In this document: piece after piece, positions 7,305 through 15,370 of the stretch
How the letters are laid out: every line of letters begins with the position of its first letter
Numbering within the stretch: the stretch's first letter is position 1
Assembly (NCBI GenBank): GCA_023544605.1
Contig: JAMJFQ010000028.1
Location: 1-19,492 of the forward strand
Direction: 5' to 3'
From: ANME-2 cluster archaeon
GTDB taxonomy: Archaea > Halobacteriota > Methanosarcinia > Methanosarcinales > Methanocomedenaceae
Length of the DNA: 19,492 nucleotides
Translations under genes and position numbers: made by a program
Notes under the pieces: generated by a model
What the model was told of the DNA's origin: nothing
Database searches by the model: none
The model's input: the letters and a program-made list of their open reading frames with translations, nothing else

Positions 7305-7535
7305 TTATTTTTGTTTCTTAGCTTCTCTGTTTGAGGTAAGTTCATTCAGATCCTTGAGCATCGCATCAAGGTCGATGCCGTGCATCGTGGCACCTTGCGC
7401 CAAACTCTCGAATGAAGCAGCATGACAACCCACACAGCCCAACCCGTACTGGAAGAATACACCAATTGTCTGCGGATACTTAGCTACTATCTCTTCTATT
7501 TTCATCTCACCTGTGATCTTATTGTTCTCAGACAT
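7305..7535 (-). CDS. DUF1858-type redox disulfide domain protein
   Basis: The 76-residue product is a single small helical domain of the DUF1858 / hybrid-cluster-protein-associated redox disulfide family. The hallmark is the GLGCVGCHAASFESLAQGA segment at about residues 31-49, in which the CxxC pair follows the FFQYG helix, and the domain closes with HGIDLDAMLKDLNEL. Members are thought to be thiol-disulfide or metal-associated redox partners, found near hybrid cluster protein or nitric-oxide defence genes, but no such gene is next to it here. The start is supported by GCAGGTGT 9-16 bases upstream. It is divergent from purN across a 143-base spacer. The cellular partner is unknown. Confidence 0.88.
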   Translation of the reverse strand: MSENNKITGEMKIEEIVAKYPQTIGVFFQYGLGCVGCHAASFESLAQGATMHGIDLDAMLKDLNELTSNREAKKQK

Positions 7536-7578
7536 GTTTCTTTACACCTGCTTTGTCAATATACTGGCTATTACATAA

Positions 7579-7594
7579 AATTGATTGAAAAATC
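7579..7594. repeat. 16-bp repeat, copy 1 (upstream of purN)
   Basis: AATTGATTGAAAAATC occurs here and again at 19001-19016 in the same orientation. Both copies lie in the non-coding leader of a plus-strand gene, 84 and 128 bases before the start codon. It may be chance in AT-rich DNA. Confidence 0.3.
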
Positions 7595-7678
7595 TGACAT
7601 ATCAGTAAAACTTAATAATCATCCTGATATCTATCCAGATGCTAAAACCTGTATTGCTATTATAAAGGAAATAACCGT

Positions 7679-8293
7679 ATGAATATCACCAATATCGCTG
7701 TTCTTGTCTCTGGCCGGGGTTCCAACCTCCAGTCCATTATCGACAATATTGAAAACAGCACTATCCCCCATGCATCCGTACAGGTTGTGATCAGTGATGT
7801 GGACGGCACCTATGCACTTGAGCGGGCAAAAGAACATGATATAGAAGCAGTCTTTGTGAACCAAAATAAATACGACACCAAAGCAGGTTTTGAGACCGAG
7901 ATCCTGCGCATCCTTGAAGCACATGATATCGGATTGGTGCTCCTGGCAGGTTATATGCGTGTGGTGGGTCCGACGCTGCTGGAACCGTACAAGGGCAGGA
8001 TGATAAATATCCATCCGGCACTGTTGCCATCGTTCCCCGGACTGCATGGCCAGCAGCAGGCCTTCGACCATGGGGTGAAAGTGAGTGGATGTACCGTGCA
8101 TTTCGTGGATGATGGCGTGGATACTGGTCCCATCATCATCCAGCGTTGTGTAACGGTATTAGAAGATGATACAGCAGAAGTGCTGGCAGACAGGATATTA
8201 GAGCAGGAACATAAAATATTTCCTGAAGCAGTCAGGTTATTCGTCCAGGGTAAACTCATCATAGACGGTCGAAAAGTAAGGATTGCTGAATGA
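7679..8293 (+). CDS. purN: Phosphoribosylglycinamide formyltransferase (formyl-H4F dependent)
   Basis: PurN transfers the formyl group of 10-formyl-H4F to glycinamide ribonucleotide in purine synthesis. The 204-residue protein has normal length and shows the substrate loop SGRGSNLQ at residues 11-18, the catalytic NIHPALLPSFPG segment with N110 and H112, and the GVDTGPII segment with D148; these are the Asn-His-Asp triad of the family. Many archaea use formate-dependent PurT instead, so the folate-dependent enzyme fits the H4F genes that follow. AAAGGA 10-15 bases upstream of the ATG is a good ribosome binding site. It heads the plus-strand folate block, 62 bases before glyA. Confidence 0.96.
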   Translation: MNITNIAVLVSGRGSNLQSIIDNIENSTIPHASVQVVISDVDGTYALERAKEHDIEAVFVNQNKYDTKAGFETEILRILEAHDIGLVLLAGYMRVVGPTLLEPYKGRMINIHPALLPSFPGLHGQQQAFDHGVKVSGCTVHFVDDGVDTGPIIIQRCVTVLEDDTAEVLADRILEQEHKIFPEAVRLFVQGKLIIDGRKVRIAE

Positions 8294-8355
8294 ATTTTAC
8301 GATACATGAAGTTAACATAAAAGATAATAAATCTTAAAGAGGAGAATAATCCCAC

Positions 8356-9591
8356 ATGTCATATATCTCAAAAATAGACCCCCAACTTGCCCAGGCCCTG
8401 GCAGATGAACAGGAAAGGCAGGAATACAAGCTTAATCTGATCGCTTCGGAAAACTATGCGAGCAAAGCTGTCATGGAAGCCCAGGGTAGCATAATGACCA
8501 ATAAGTATGCCGAAGGGTATCCAGGCAAACGATACTACGGCGGGTGCGAGTTCGTGGACGTAGCAGAGGACCTGGCACGCGAGCGGGCAGCGGACCTTTT
8601 CGGTGCCCAACATGTGAACGTCCAGCCGCATTCAGGTTCTAGCGCAAATATGGCCGTATATTTTTCAGTATTAAATCCCGGCGATACCATTATGAGCATG
8701 GACCTATCCCATGGCGGACATCTGTCCCATGGCAGCCCGGTGAACTTTTGCGGCAAGCTGTACAAAGTGGTGCCTTACGGTGTAAGCCGGGAAACCATGA
8801 CCATAGATCACGATGAACTGATGCAGATAGCTAAGGAAAATAAGCCAAAGATGATAGTGGTAGGTGCCAGCGCATATCCCAGGGAACTGGACTTTGCTGC
8901 TTTCAGGGATATAGCCGATGAGGTGGGAGCCTACCTGCTTGCAGATATTGCACACATTGCAGGCCTCATAGTGGGCGGCGTACACCAGAGTCCCATACCC
9001 CATGCTGATTTCGTGACCACTACCACCCATAAGACCCTACGAGGTCCCAGGGGTGGGATGATAATGTGCAGGGAAGAATATGCAAAAGATATTGACAGGA
9101 CCGTATTCCCGGGAATCCAGGGGGGGCCGCTCATGCATATAATTGCGTCCAAGGCCGTGGCTTTCAAGGAAGCCCAGACCCGGGAGTTCAGGGATTACCA
9201 GGCCCAGATCGTTTCAAATGCAAAGAAACTTGCTTCTGACCTGATGGATATGGGACACGATATCGTGTCTGACGGCACTGATAACCACTTAATGCTGGTT
9301 GACCTGACAAAACTTGATATCACTGGCAAAGATGGTGAAGCCATCCTGAGCAAGGCTGGTATTATCGCCAACAAGAACACCATACCTTTTGAGACCCGCA
9401 GTCCCTTTATTACCAGCGGTGTCAGGTTAGGTACACCAGCCATCACCACCAGGGGAATGAAAGAACCTCAGATGCAGATCATTGCTAAGAACATCGATAC
9501 AGTGCTCAATCATATTGATGATGAGAACAAACTGGATGAGGTAAAGCGTACTATGAGGGAACTGTGCGGGCAATTCCCTATCAACGTCTGA
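8356..9591 (+). CDS. glyA: Serine hydroxymethyltransferase
   Basis: GlyA converts serine to glycine and passes the C1 unit to the pterin as the methylene form, using pyridoxal phosphate. The 411-residue length is typical. Visible landmarks are LIASENYAS at residues 28-36, the YAEGYPGKRYYGGCEFVD substrate region at 51-68, PHSGSSAN at 91-98, the DIAHIAGL loop near 197-204, and TTTTHKTLRGPRGG at 221-234, where K226 is the PLP lysine. A strong GAGGAG lies about 12 bases upstream of the ATG. Neighbouring folD, metF and purN all use H4F, so the enzyme is more likely H4F- than methanopterin-specific (inference). AT-rich DNA at 8305-8335 could hold an internal promoter. Confidence 0.97.
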   Translation: MSYISKIDPQLAQALADEQERQEYKLNLIASENYASKAVMEAQGSIMTNKYAEGYPGKRYYGGCEFVDVAEDLARERAADLFGAQHVNVQPHSGSSANMAVYFSVLNPGDTIMSMDLSHGGHLSHGSPVNFCGKLYKVVPYGVSRETMTIDHDELMQIAKENKPKMIVVGASAYPRELDFAAFRDIADEVGAYLLADIAHIAGLIVGGVHQSPIPHADFVTTTTHKTLRGPRGGMIMCREEYAKDIDRTVFPGIQGGPLMHIIASKAVAFKEAQTREFRDYQAQIVSNAKKLASDLMDMGHDIVSDGTDNHLMLVDLTKLDITGKDGEAILSKAGIIANKNTIPFETRSPFITSGVRLGTPAITTRGMKEPQMQIIAKNIDTVLNHIDDENKLDEVKRTMRELCGQFPINV

Positions 9592-9599
9592 GGTAAATA

Positions 9600-10457
9600 A
9601 TGGAATCCGGAGATAAGCTTATAGACGGGCGTGCTCTTGCAAAGAAGATCGAGCAGGAGGTTTCAGATGGTGTAGCAAAGCTCAAAGCGGAAGTGGACAT
9701 TACTCCGGGCCTCTCAACAATACTTGTGGGCGACGACGAAGCTTCAAAGATGTATGTGAGGCTCAAGCACAAGGCATGCGAGCGTGCCGGGATCAATGCA
9801 GAGGACCATACCCTGCCTACCGGATCTTCACAGGAAGAACTGATATCACTGATACACTCACTGAACGAAAGGGAGGATATTCACGCCATATTGGTGCAGC
9901 TGCCCCTGCCCCCCCATCTGGATGCACAGGCGGCTATGGAAGCCATTGCACCGTATAAAGATGCTGACGGCTTTGCTCCTTACAATATGGGACAATTGCT
10001 TATAGGCAATGAGGGACTGGTTCCCTGCACCCCGAAAGGTATCATCCGTGCCATGGAAGAGTACGGTGTGGAAATAGAAGGAAAGAACGCGGTCATCGTG
10101 GGACACAGCAATGTAGTTGGTAAACCAATGGCCGCCATGCTCCTGAACCGCAACGCTACGGTCGCGGTCTGTCACGTCTTTACTGATGACCTGAAAAAAT
10201 ATACTGCACAGGCTGATATTCTTATCTCTGCTACGGGCGTGCCCCAGCTTATCAAGGCCGATATGGTGAAGGAGGGTGCAGTAGTCTTTGATGTTGGAAT
10301 TGGCCAAAAGGACGGTAAAGTGGTAGGAGATGTTGACTTCGAGGCTGTATTGCCAAAGGTATCCCTTATCACCCCGGTCCCTGGCGGTGTTGGTCCAATG
10401 ACAATTTCCATCCTGCTGCAGCATACGCTTGAATCTGCACGCAGGACATCTGAATAA
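9600..10457 (+). CDS. folD: Bifunctional methylene-H4F dehydrogenase / methenyl-H4F cyclohydrolase
   Basis: FolD interconverts methylene-, methenyl- and 10-formyl-H4F and so supplies PurN. The 285-residue protein shows the catalytic pair Y52 and K56 in YVRLKHKAC, the QLPLPPHLD loop near residues 100-108, KDADGFAPYN at 120-129, and PCTPKGI near 142-148. The dinucleotide loop reads GHSNVVGKP (168-176), with His where the common form has Arg (GRSxxVGxP), a position near the 2'-phosphate of NADP; cofactor preference may therefore differ. The gene starts 8 bases after glyA, and its ribosome binding site (GAGGT) overlaps the glyA stop codon, so the two are translationally linked. Confidence 0.97.
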   Translation: MESGDKLIDGRALAKKIEQEVSDGVAKLKAEVDITPGLSTILVGDDEASKMYVRLKHKACERAGINAEDHTLPTGSSQEELISLIHSLNEREDIHAILVQLPLPPHLDAQAAMEAIAPYKDADGFAPYNMGQLLIGNEGLVPCTPKGIIRAMEEYGVEIEGKNAVIVGHSNVVGKPMAAMLLNRNATVAVCHVFTDDLKKYTAQADILISATGVPQLIKADMVKEGAVVFDVGIGQKDGKVVGDVDFEAVLPKVSLITPVPGGVGPMTISILLQHTLESARRTSE

Positions 10458-10481
10458 TTGGGTAATAAATAAGGTAATGAT

Positions 10482-11705
10482 ATGGTAGTTGACACCGAAA
10501 TTGCTGGTATTGCAGTGGGAGATGCATATCCGGTACGCATAATGGGTGTTATAAATTTAAGCAGTGAATCGTTTTACAAAGGGTCAGTAACCGAACCAGA
10601 ACAGGTAATATCTACGGCTGAACGTATGGTTGTAGAGGGTGCTGACATGCTGGATGTGGGAGCCCGGTCCACCTGGCCCCTGGCAGATAAGATCACAAAA
10701 GAAGAAGAACGCAGGCGACTTATCCCGGCATTGGAATCGCTCCTTGATACTATTGATGTGCCTATCTCGGTGGATATCCAGTCAGCTGACCTGGTCCGGG
10801 AGTCACTTGAGATGGGGGCACATATCATAAACGATGTAAGCGGCCTGACCGCTGACCCGGCAATGGTGGAGGTTGCCCGTGAATATAACTGCCCGGTAGT
10901 GGTCATGGCATCAGACAATATGCCAGGAGATCCGTTGGGTATGGATGCCGTGATGCGCTCACTGGAAGGAATAATACGTAAAAGTGAGGATGCGGGCATA
11001 TCACCAGATAAGATCATCATTGACCCTGCAATCGGGAAATGGTTGCCGGAAAAAGCACCCATGTATGATCTCCAGACCATCGACCAGCTTGAACGTTTGA
11101 AGGTGTTTGGCAAACCGGTGCTCGTCGCCATCTCCAGGAAGTCGTTCATAGGCGAGGTGCTGAACAAACCGGCCACAAAAAGGCTTATGGGTTCCATTGC
11201 TGCCACTGCTATAGCAGTTTATAAAGGGGCACATATCGTCAGGACCCATGACGTGAAAGATACCGTCGACGCCGTAAAAGTGGCAGAGGCCATCAGGGGT
11301 CACAATATCCGGGCAGAGGACTCGGGGTATACGGTCGAGGTACTTGAGATTACCAGTGCAGATGATGCACAGGGGTATTTTGCAGGCATAGGTACCACAC
11401 GTACCGGTGGAAGGGTAATGAAAGACAAGACAGTGTACAGGGTGCTGAAGATACGCAATGTTACAACCACAGAAGCCCTGATAATCAAACAGGAGGCCCT
11501 CTCCCGGGGATGTGATGCTGCACTGCCAAGGAACGCCATCTCTCACGAGACCGATAGCGTGGATCTGATCCTCATGGGTACGGAATTGCAATTAAAACGC
11601 CTGGCTGCAAAACTGGAATGCCAGGCCAGGGACCTGCCCAAAATTGCGGGTCTTGTCATGACCGCACTACAGCGGTTTCGGGATACTACTTACCGGTACG
11701 GGTGA
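10482..11705 (+). CDS. folP: Dihydropteroate synthase with C-terminal extra domain
   Basis: FolP joins p-aminobenzoate to hydroxymethyl-dihydropterin diphosphate to form dihydropteroate. Residues about 15-270 form the DHPS barrel: GVINLSSESFY (22-32) replaces the usual NVTPDSF, followed by MLDVGARSTWP (56-66), HIINDVSGL, IIIDPAIGKW, VAISRKSFIG and VRTHDVKDT, which is the expected motif order. Residues about 275-407 are an additional domain beginning YTVEVLEITSADDA and containing KQEALSRGCDAALPR; similar extended DHPS proteins near 400 residues are known from clostridia and Thermotoga-type bacteria. It lies in the folate operon, 24 bases after folD with AAGGTAATGAT ahead of the ATG. A role in the related methanopterin step cannot be excluded, but the context favours folate. 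Confidence 0.85.
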   Translation: MVVDTEIAGIAVGDAYPVRIMGVINLSSESFYKGSVTEPEQVISTAERMVVEGADMLDVGARSTWPLADKITKEEERRRLIPALESLLDTIDVPISVDIQSADLVRESLEMGAHIINDVSGLTADPAMVEVAREYNCPVVVMASDNMPGDPLGMDAVMRSLEGIIRKSEDAGISPDKIIIDPAIGKWLPEKAPMYDLQTIDQLERLKVFGKPVLVAISRKSFIGEVLNKPATKRLMGSIAATAIAVYKGAHIVRTHDVKDTVDAVKVAEAIRGHNIRAEDSGYTVEVLEITSADDAQGYFAGIGTTRTGGRVMKDKTVYRVLKIRNVTTTEALIIKQEALSRGCDAALPRNAISHETDSVDLILMGTELQLKRLAAKLECQARDLPKIAGLVMTALQRFRDTTYRYG

Positions 11706-11710
11706 ACAGG

Positions 11711-12331
11711 ATGATCATTACACGACCCAAATCCATTGAAGAAATACTCAAAACTCTGGAGTTGTTCCCAGGCTTACGTATCTGTGTGGTGGGCTGCGGT
11801 ATATGCGCCCGTAAGATACAGACCGGAGGCGAGATGGAGGTCAGCAGGACAGCATTGGAACTGCGCAGCTGCGGCCTGGACGTGCTGGACGCTGGAATGG
11901 TAAAACATGCATGTAACACCGAGTCCTGGGATGCTCTGGTCGAGGAAAATCCGGCACTGGCACAGGCTGATGTACTCCTGGTGTTGAGTTGTGGTGCCGG
12001 TGTGTCACTTTTGGGCCGCATCTCGGGCAAACCCACGCTGTCCGGGCTTGATACAACATCCCTGGGTGGTGCTCTGAAAGATGATATCCTTGAAGGAATG
12101 TGTAGTATGTGCGGGGAATGCAACGTGGGTATCTATGCCGGACTCTGTCCCAAATCCAGCTGCCCGAAATCCCAGGTGAACGGACCCTGCGGAGGTTCCC
12201 ATGATGGGGACTGTGAGGTAGGGGAACGTGAATGTATCTGGGTGAAGATATTCGATGCCCTGGATAGCAGGGATATGTTATACCTGCTGGACGGGATAAG
12301 ACCGCCCGTTAGCCATGACAGGAGGCTGTAA
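11711..12331 (+). CDS. metV: MetV-like zinc/Fe-S subunit of methylene-H4F reductase
   Basis: The 206-residue product belongs to the methylene-H4F reductase C-terminal domain family (MetV), the partner of a short MetF in acetogens and some archaea. The N-terminal half has a Cys cluster at C25, C29 and C32; the C-terminal half carries C131, C134 and C137 in CSMCGECNVG, C146, C151, then NGPCGGSHDGDCEVG with C160 and C168, and C175. This pattern, with the NGPCGGS signature, is diagnostic. I use the ATG at 11711, preceded by GGTGA that overlaps the folP stop; a longer in-frame start at 11618 would lie inside folP. metF starts two bases after its stop codon, which supports a MetVF complex. Confidence 0.92.
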   Translation: MIITRPKSIEEILKTLELFPGLRICVVGCGICARKIQTGGEMEVSRTALELRSCGLDVLDAGMVKHACNTESWDALVEENPALAQADVLLVLSCGAGVSLLGRISGKPTLSGLDTTSLGGALKDDILEGMCSMCGECNVGIYAGLCPKSSCPKSQVNGPCGGSHDGDCEVGERECIWVKIFDALDSRDMLYLLDGIRPPVSHDRRL

Positions 12332-12332
12332 G

Positions 12333-13202
12333 ATGGGATTTGCTGAAGTACTGGGATCGGGAAAATTTATAGTCACCGCCGAGATCATTCCTCCAAAAGG
12401 TACTGATGTATCAGGAGTACTGGCCGAAGTCTCACAATTTCGCGACCTTGTGGATGCCGTGAATGTTACTGATAACCAGCGGGCAGTTATGCGGATGTCT
12501 CCCCTGGTACTCTGCCATGAACTTGCGAAGACAGGGCTTGAGACAATAATGCACCTGACGTGCCGGGACCGTAACAGGATTGCACTGCAATCCGATCTGC
12601 TGGCAGCCTATGCGATGGGAATTCGCAACATACTGGCAATGACAGGGGACTACCCGACGATGGGTGACCACGCATCGTCAAAACCGGTATTTGATCTTGA
12701 TTCAGTACAGTTGCTGCAAGTTATTGAAAAGATGAACCGGGGGTATGACTATCAGGACAATCCCATCGACGGTCCCACAACATTTTGCGCTGGCGCAGTG
12801 GCAAATCCGGGTACCAGGCCGCTGGGTCCCCAGTTGCTCAAGCTCAACAAAAAAATTTCTGCCAAAGCCCGGTTCATCCAGACCCAGGCTGTGTTTGACG
12901 CAACTCTATTCAACGAGTTCGCAGATACCATCAAGCACAAAGGAATACCTGTCATTGCCGGCATCATACCCCTGCGTTCAGCCTCCAGCGCCAGGTTCAT
13001 GAATGAGAAGATAGCCGGTGTTACCATCCCGGATGATACTATCAAGAGGATGGAACTTGCAGTCGATCCTGTAACCGAGGGCCTTGAGATCGCAGCCGAG
13101 ATGATTGACGAGATCAAGCCCAATTGCCAGGGGATACATATCATGCCGATAGGTGGAAATGGAGACACCAGGCGTATGCTTGAGATGTCCTGCTTGAAAT
13201 GA
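12333..13202 (+). CDS. metF: Methylene-H4F reductase, catalytic subunit
   Basis: MetF reduces methylene-H4F to methyl-H4F, the methyl donor for methionine and other methyl transfers. The 289-residue protein has E17 in TAEIIPPKG and D106 in LAMTGDYP, matching the catalytic glutamate and the conserved aspartate of the family, plus VNVTDNQ and TCRDRN motifs. The ATG at 12333 has a near-perfect ribosome binding site (GGAGG, 7 bases spacing); an ATG at 12315 would overlap metV and has none. Methanogens normally reduce methylene-methanopterin with F420-dependent Mer, an unrelated enzyme, so a MetFV pair points to a separate H4F route, as noted for M. barkeri, or to Mer replacement, as proposed for ANME-1. 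Its electron donor is not evident. Confidence 0.94.
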   Translation: MGFAEVLGSGKFIVTAEIIPPKGTDVSGVLAEVSQFRDLVDAVNVTDNQRAVMRMSPLVLCHELAKTGLETIMHLTCRDRNRIALQSDLLAAYAMGIRNILAMTGDYPTMGDHASSKPVFDLDSVQLLQVIEKMNRGYDYQDNPIDGPTTFCAGAVANPGTRPLGPQLLKLNKKISAKARFIQTQAVFDATLFNEFADTIKHKGIPVIAGIIPLRSASSARFMNEKIAGVTIPDDTIKRMELAVDPVTEGLEIAAEMIDEIKPNCQGIHIMPIGGNGDTRRMLEMSCLK

Positions 13203-13238
13203 ACAGGTTATTTTAAATACAAAATGTAAGTGAGATTG

Positions 13239-14495
13239 ATGGAAAACGGAAAAACACAAGTTGAACTGGCTAAGAATGGTGTTATTACCACACAGATGAA
13301 AGATGTGGCTTCTTGTGAAGGCATTGACCCTGAGGTTATACGCAGCCGGGTGGCAGATGGCAGTTTGGTCATTATGATCAGGGACCAGGTGTCTGTGGCA
13401 ATAGGCAAGGGTGCCACAACCAAGGTCAATGTGAACATCGGCACTTCCAGTGCGAAGATAGAACCTGAGCACGAGCTGGAAAAGGCCAGGGTGGCTGAAA
13501 AATACGGGGCCGATACCCTGACCGACCTTTCAATGGGCGGGGATATCCCCTCTATCAGGCGCTCCATCTTCCAGCATACCACCCTGCCTATAACCACGGT
13601 CCCCATTTACCAGTCAGTGGCCCAGCAGGGTATCTATTCCATGACCGAAGAACACCTGATGAACAATATCGAAAGCCAGGTCGATGAAGGTGTAAGCTCT
13701 GTGGTGCTGCACTGCATAGAGCGTGACTGCATTGAGACATTAAAAGGCAATCCCCGTATTATGGGTATGGTCTCGAAAGGGGGTTCCTTTACCAGTATTT
13801 ACATGCTTGCAAATGAATGCAACAACCCATTTATTGATAATTTCGATCATATCCTGGAAACCCTGAAAATAAATGATGTGGTACTGTCCCTGGGCAATAC
13901 CATGCGCAGCGGTTGCATCCACGACCCCCCCGATTCCCCGCAGCAACAGGAAATGCACACGAACATGAAACTGGCCAAAAGGGCGAACGATGCAGGTGTC
14001 CAGGTTATCGTAGAAGGTATGGGTGGGCATGTGCAGGCAAAAGATGTGGCCGGGTATGTGAGACAACACAAAGATGCAGGGGATTTTCCCCTGTTCGTGG
14101 CCGGACCGCTGCCAACCGATGTGGCTGTGGGGTATGACCACATTGCAGGAGCGGTGGGTGCATCTATGGCAGCCGGGGCCGGTGCTGATTATCTGTGTTA
14201 CATCACCCCTTCAGAACACCTGAGGCTGCCCACTGTGGATGATGTAAGGGAAGGTCTGGTGGCATTTCGCATCGCTGCACATATTGGCGATTCCATCAAG
14301 TTAGGTGTCAGGTCGCAGGACAGGGAACTTGCTAAACACAGGGCAGTGATGGACTGGGACGGCCAGATGCAGTATGCCATCGAACCTGAGAAGGCATCAA
14401 GAATGTGCCCGAAAAGAGGACCATGCACTATGTGCGGGGATTTCTGTGCTCTTGAGATCATGCATGATTATTTAAACGGTGATAATAAATCCTGA
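13239..14495 (+). CDS. thiC: ThiC-family radical SAM enzyme (HMP-P synthase or relative)
   Basis: ThiC converts aminoimidazole ribotide to the hydroxymethylpyrimidine phosphate of thiamine; a close paralogue (BzaF type) makes 5-hydroxybenzimidazole for cobamides from the same substrate. The 418-residue protein lacks the bacterial N-terminal domain, as expected for archaea. Visible are NIGTSS near residues 67-72, GADTLTDLSMGGDI, the ERDCIETLKGNPR region, RSGCIHDPPDS, VEGMGGHVQ and AGPLPTDVAVGYDHI. The C-terminal cluster motif is CTMCGDFC, a CX2CX3C spacing, against the CX2CX4C of bacterial ThiC. The ATG at 13239 follows a GTGA; a GTG three codons upstream is possible but lacks a ribosome binding site. 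cofE starts 9 bases downstream. The family is certain; the exact product is less so. Confidence 0.88.
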   Translation: MENGKTQVELAKNGVITTQMKDVASCEGIDPEVIRSRVADGSLVIMIRDQVSVAIGKGATTKVNVNIGTSSAKIEPEHELEKARVAEKYGADTLTDLSMGGDIPSIRRSIFQHTTLPITTVPIYQSVAQQGIYSMTEEHLMNNIESQVDEGVSSVVLHCIERDCIETLKGNPRIMGMVSKGGSFTSIYMLANECNNPFIDNFDHILETLKINDVVLSLGNTMRSGCIHDPPDSPQQQEMHTNMKLAKRANDAGVQVIVEGMGGHVQAKDVAGYVRQHKDAGDFPLFVAGPLPTDVAVGYDHIAGAVGASMAAGAGADYLCYITPSEHLRLPTVDDVREGLVAFRIAAHIGDSIKLGVRSQDRELAKHRAVMDWDGQMQYAIEPEKASRMCPKRGPCTMCGDFCALEIMHDYLNGDNKS

Positions 14496-14504
14496 TGATT
14501 AGCC

Positions 14505-15266
14505 ATGCAGGACAAATTGGAATTATTCGGCATCAAGACACCGCTAATTAAAGCGGGTGATGATATGGGTAGTGTGCTCATCAGCTCTATTCGAAATAAT
14601 GGTTTGACCATCACGGACGGAGATATCCTGGTGCTGGCAGAATCGGCTGTTGCTACAGCAGAAGGCAGGCTGGTGAACCTGAATGACATCAATCCCGGAG
14701 TAGAAGCAAAGAGACTTGGTAGAAAATATGATGTTGACCCCAGGGAAATGGAGTTGATACTGGGGGAGTGCGATGAGATCATAGGAGGTGTGCCGGGTGC
14801 AGTGCTTACCATCACCAAGGGCAACCTGTCTCCCAATGCAGGTATTGACAGTTCCAACGCCCCGCCTGATTGTGTAGTACTGCTGCCCAGTGACCCGGGT
14901 TCAAGTGCTGCACGTATCAGGAAACAACTTGAAAAAGCTTTTAGCTGCCGCCTGGGTGTCATTGTAGGCGATAGCCGTACCCAGCCGATGAGGTTGGGTT
15001 GTGTGGGCATAGCCCTGGGCGTATCAGGTCTGCGTCCCGTTGAGGATGCACGGGGCAGTAAGGATCTTTTCGGAAAAGAACTTACCATTACAAGTAAGGC
15101 AACAGCTGATAATCTGGTCTCTGCCGCCCAGTTAATTATGGGGGAGGCAGGGGAGGGTATTCCTGCCGTTGTGGTGAGAGGACTCGATGGTATTGCAGAC
15201 GAAAATGGCGAGATACCAATATTTTCCAAGGACGAATGCATGTACTACAGCAACATATCACGTTAA
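14505..15266 (+). CDS. cofE: Coenzyme F420-0:L-glutamate ligase
   Basis: CofE adds gamma-linked glutamates to F420-0 using GTP, completing the deazaflavin coenzyme used throughout methanogen metabolism. The 253-residue length is typical. Motifs include KAGDDMGSVL near residues 16-25, VLAESAVATAEGR near 43-55, LSPNAGIDSSNAP near 108-120, GVIVGDSRTQPMRLGCVGIA near 150-170, and a C-terminal ELTITSKATADNL-type helix. It begins 9 bases after the ThiC-family gene and probably shares its transcript. It converges on alaS across 104 bases in which I see no convincing terminator. Its presence marks an F420-using archaeon. Confidence 0.95.
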   Translation: MQDKLELFGIKTPLIKAGDDMGSVLISSIRNNGLTITDGDILVLAESAVATAEGRLVNLNDINPGVEAKRLGRKYDVDPREMELILGECDEIIGGVPGAVLTITKGNLSPNAGIDSSNAPPDCVVLLPSDPGSSAARIRKQLEKAFSCRLGVIVGDSRTQPMRLGCVGIALGVSGLRPVEDARGSKDLFGKELTITSKATADNLVSAAQLIMGEAGEGIPAVVVRGLDGIADENGEIPIFSKDECMYYSNISR

Positions 15267-15370
15267 TGCTTTTTGGGGATGGACAGCAGCCTGTAGACCA
15301 ATATACTCTTGAAGGTCAGGGAGTATTTAGACATCTTTTTCCGGTAAGGTAATCATCAGTTGCATTGATG

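Noticed and set aside
11618..11710. Longer N terminus for the MetV-like protein
   Set aside because: It would lie inside folP; the ATG at 11711 has GGTGA upstream and matches the family start.
15267..15370. Terminator or RNA gene between cofE and alaS
   Set aside because: Only short T-runs and no stable hairpin could be found by eye.
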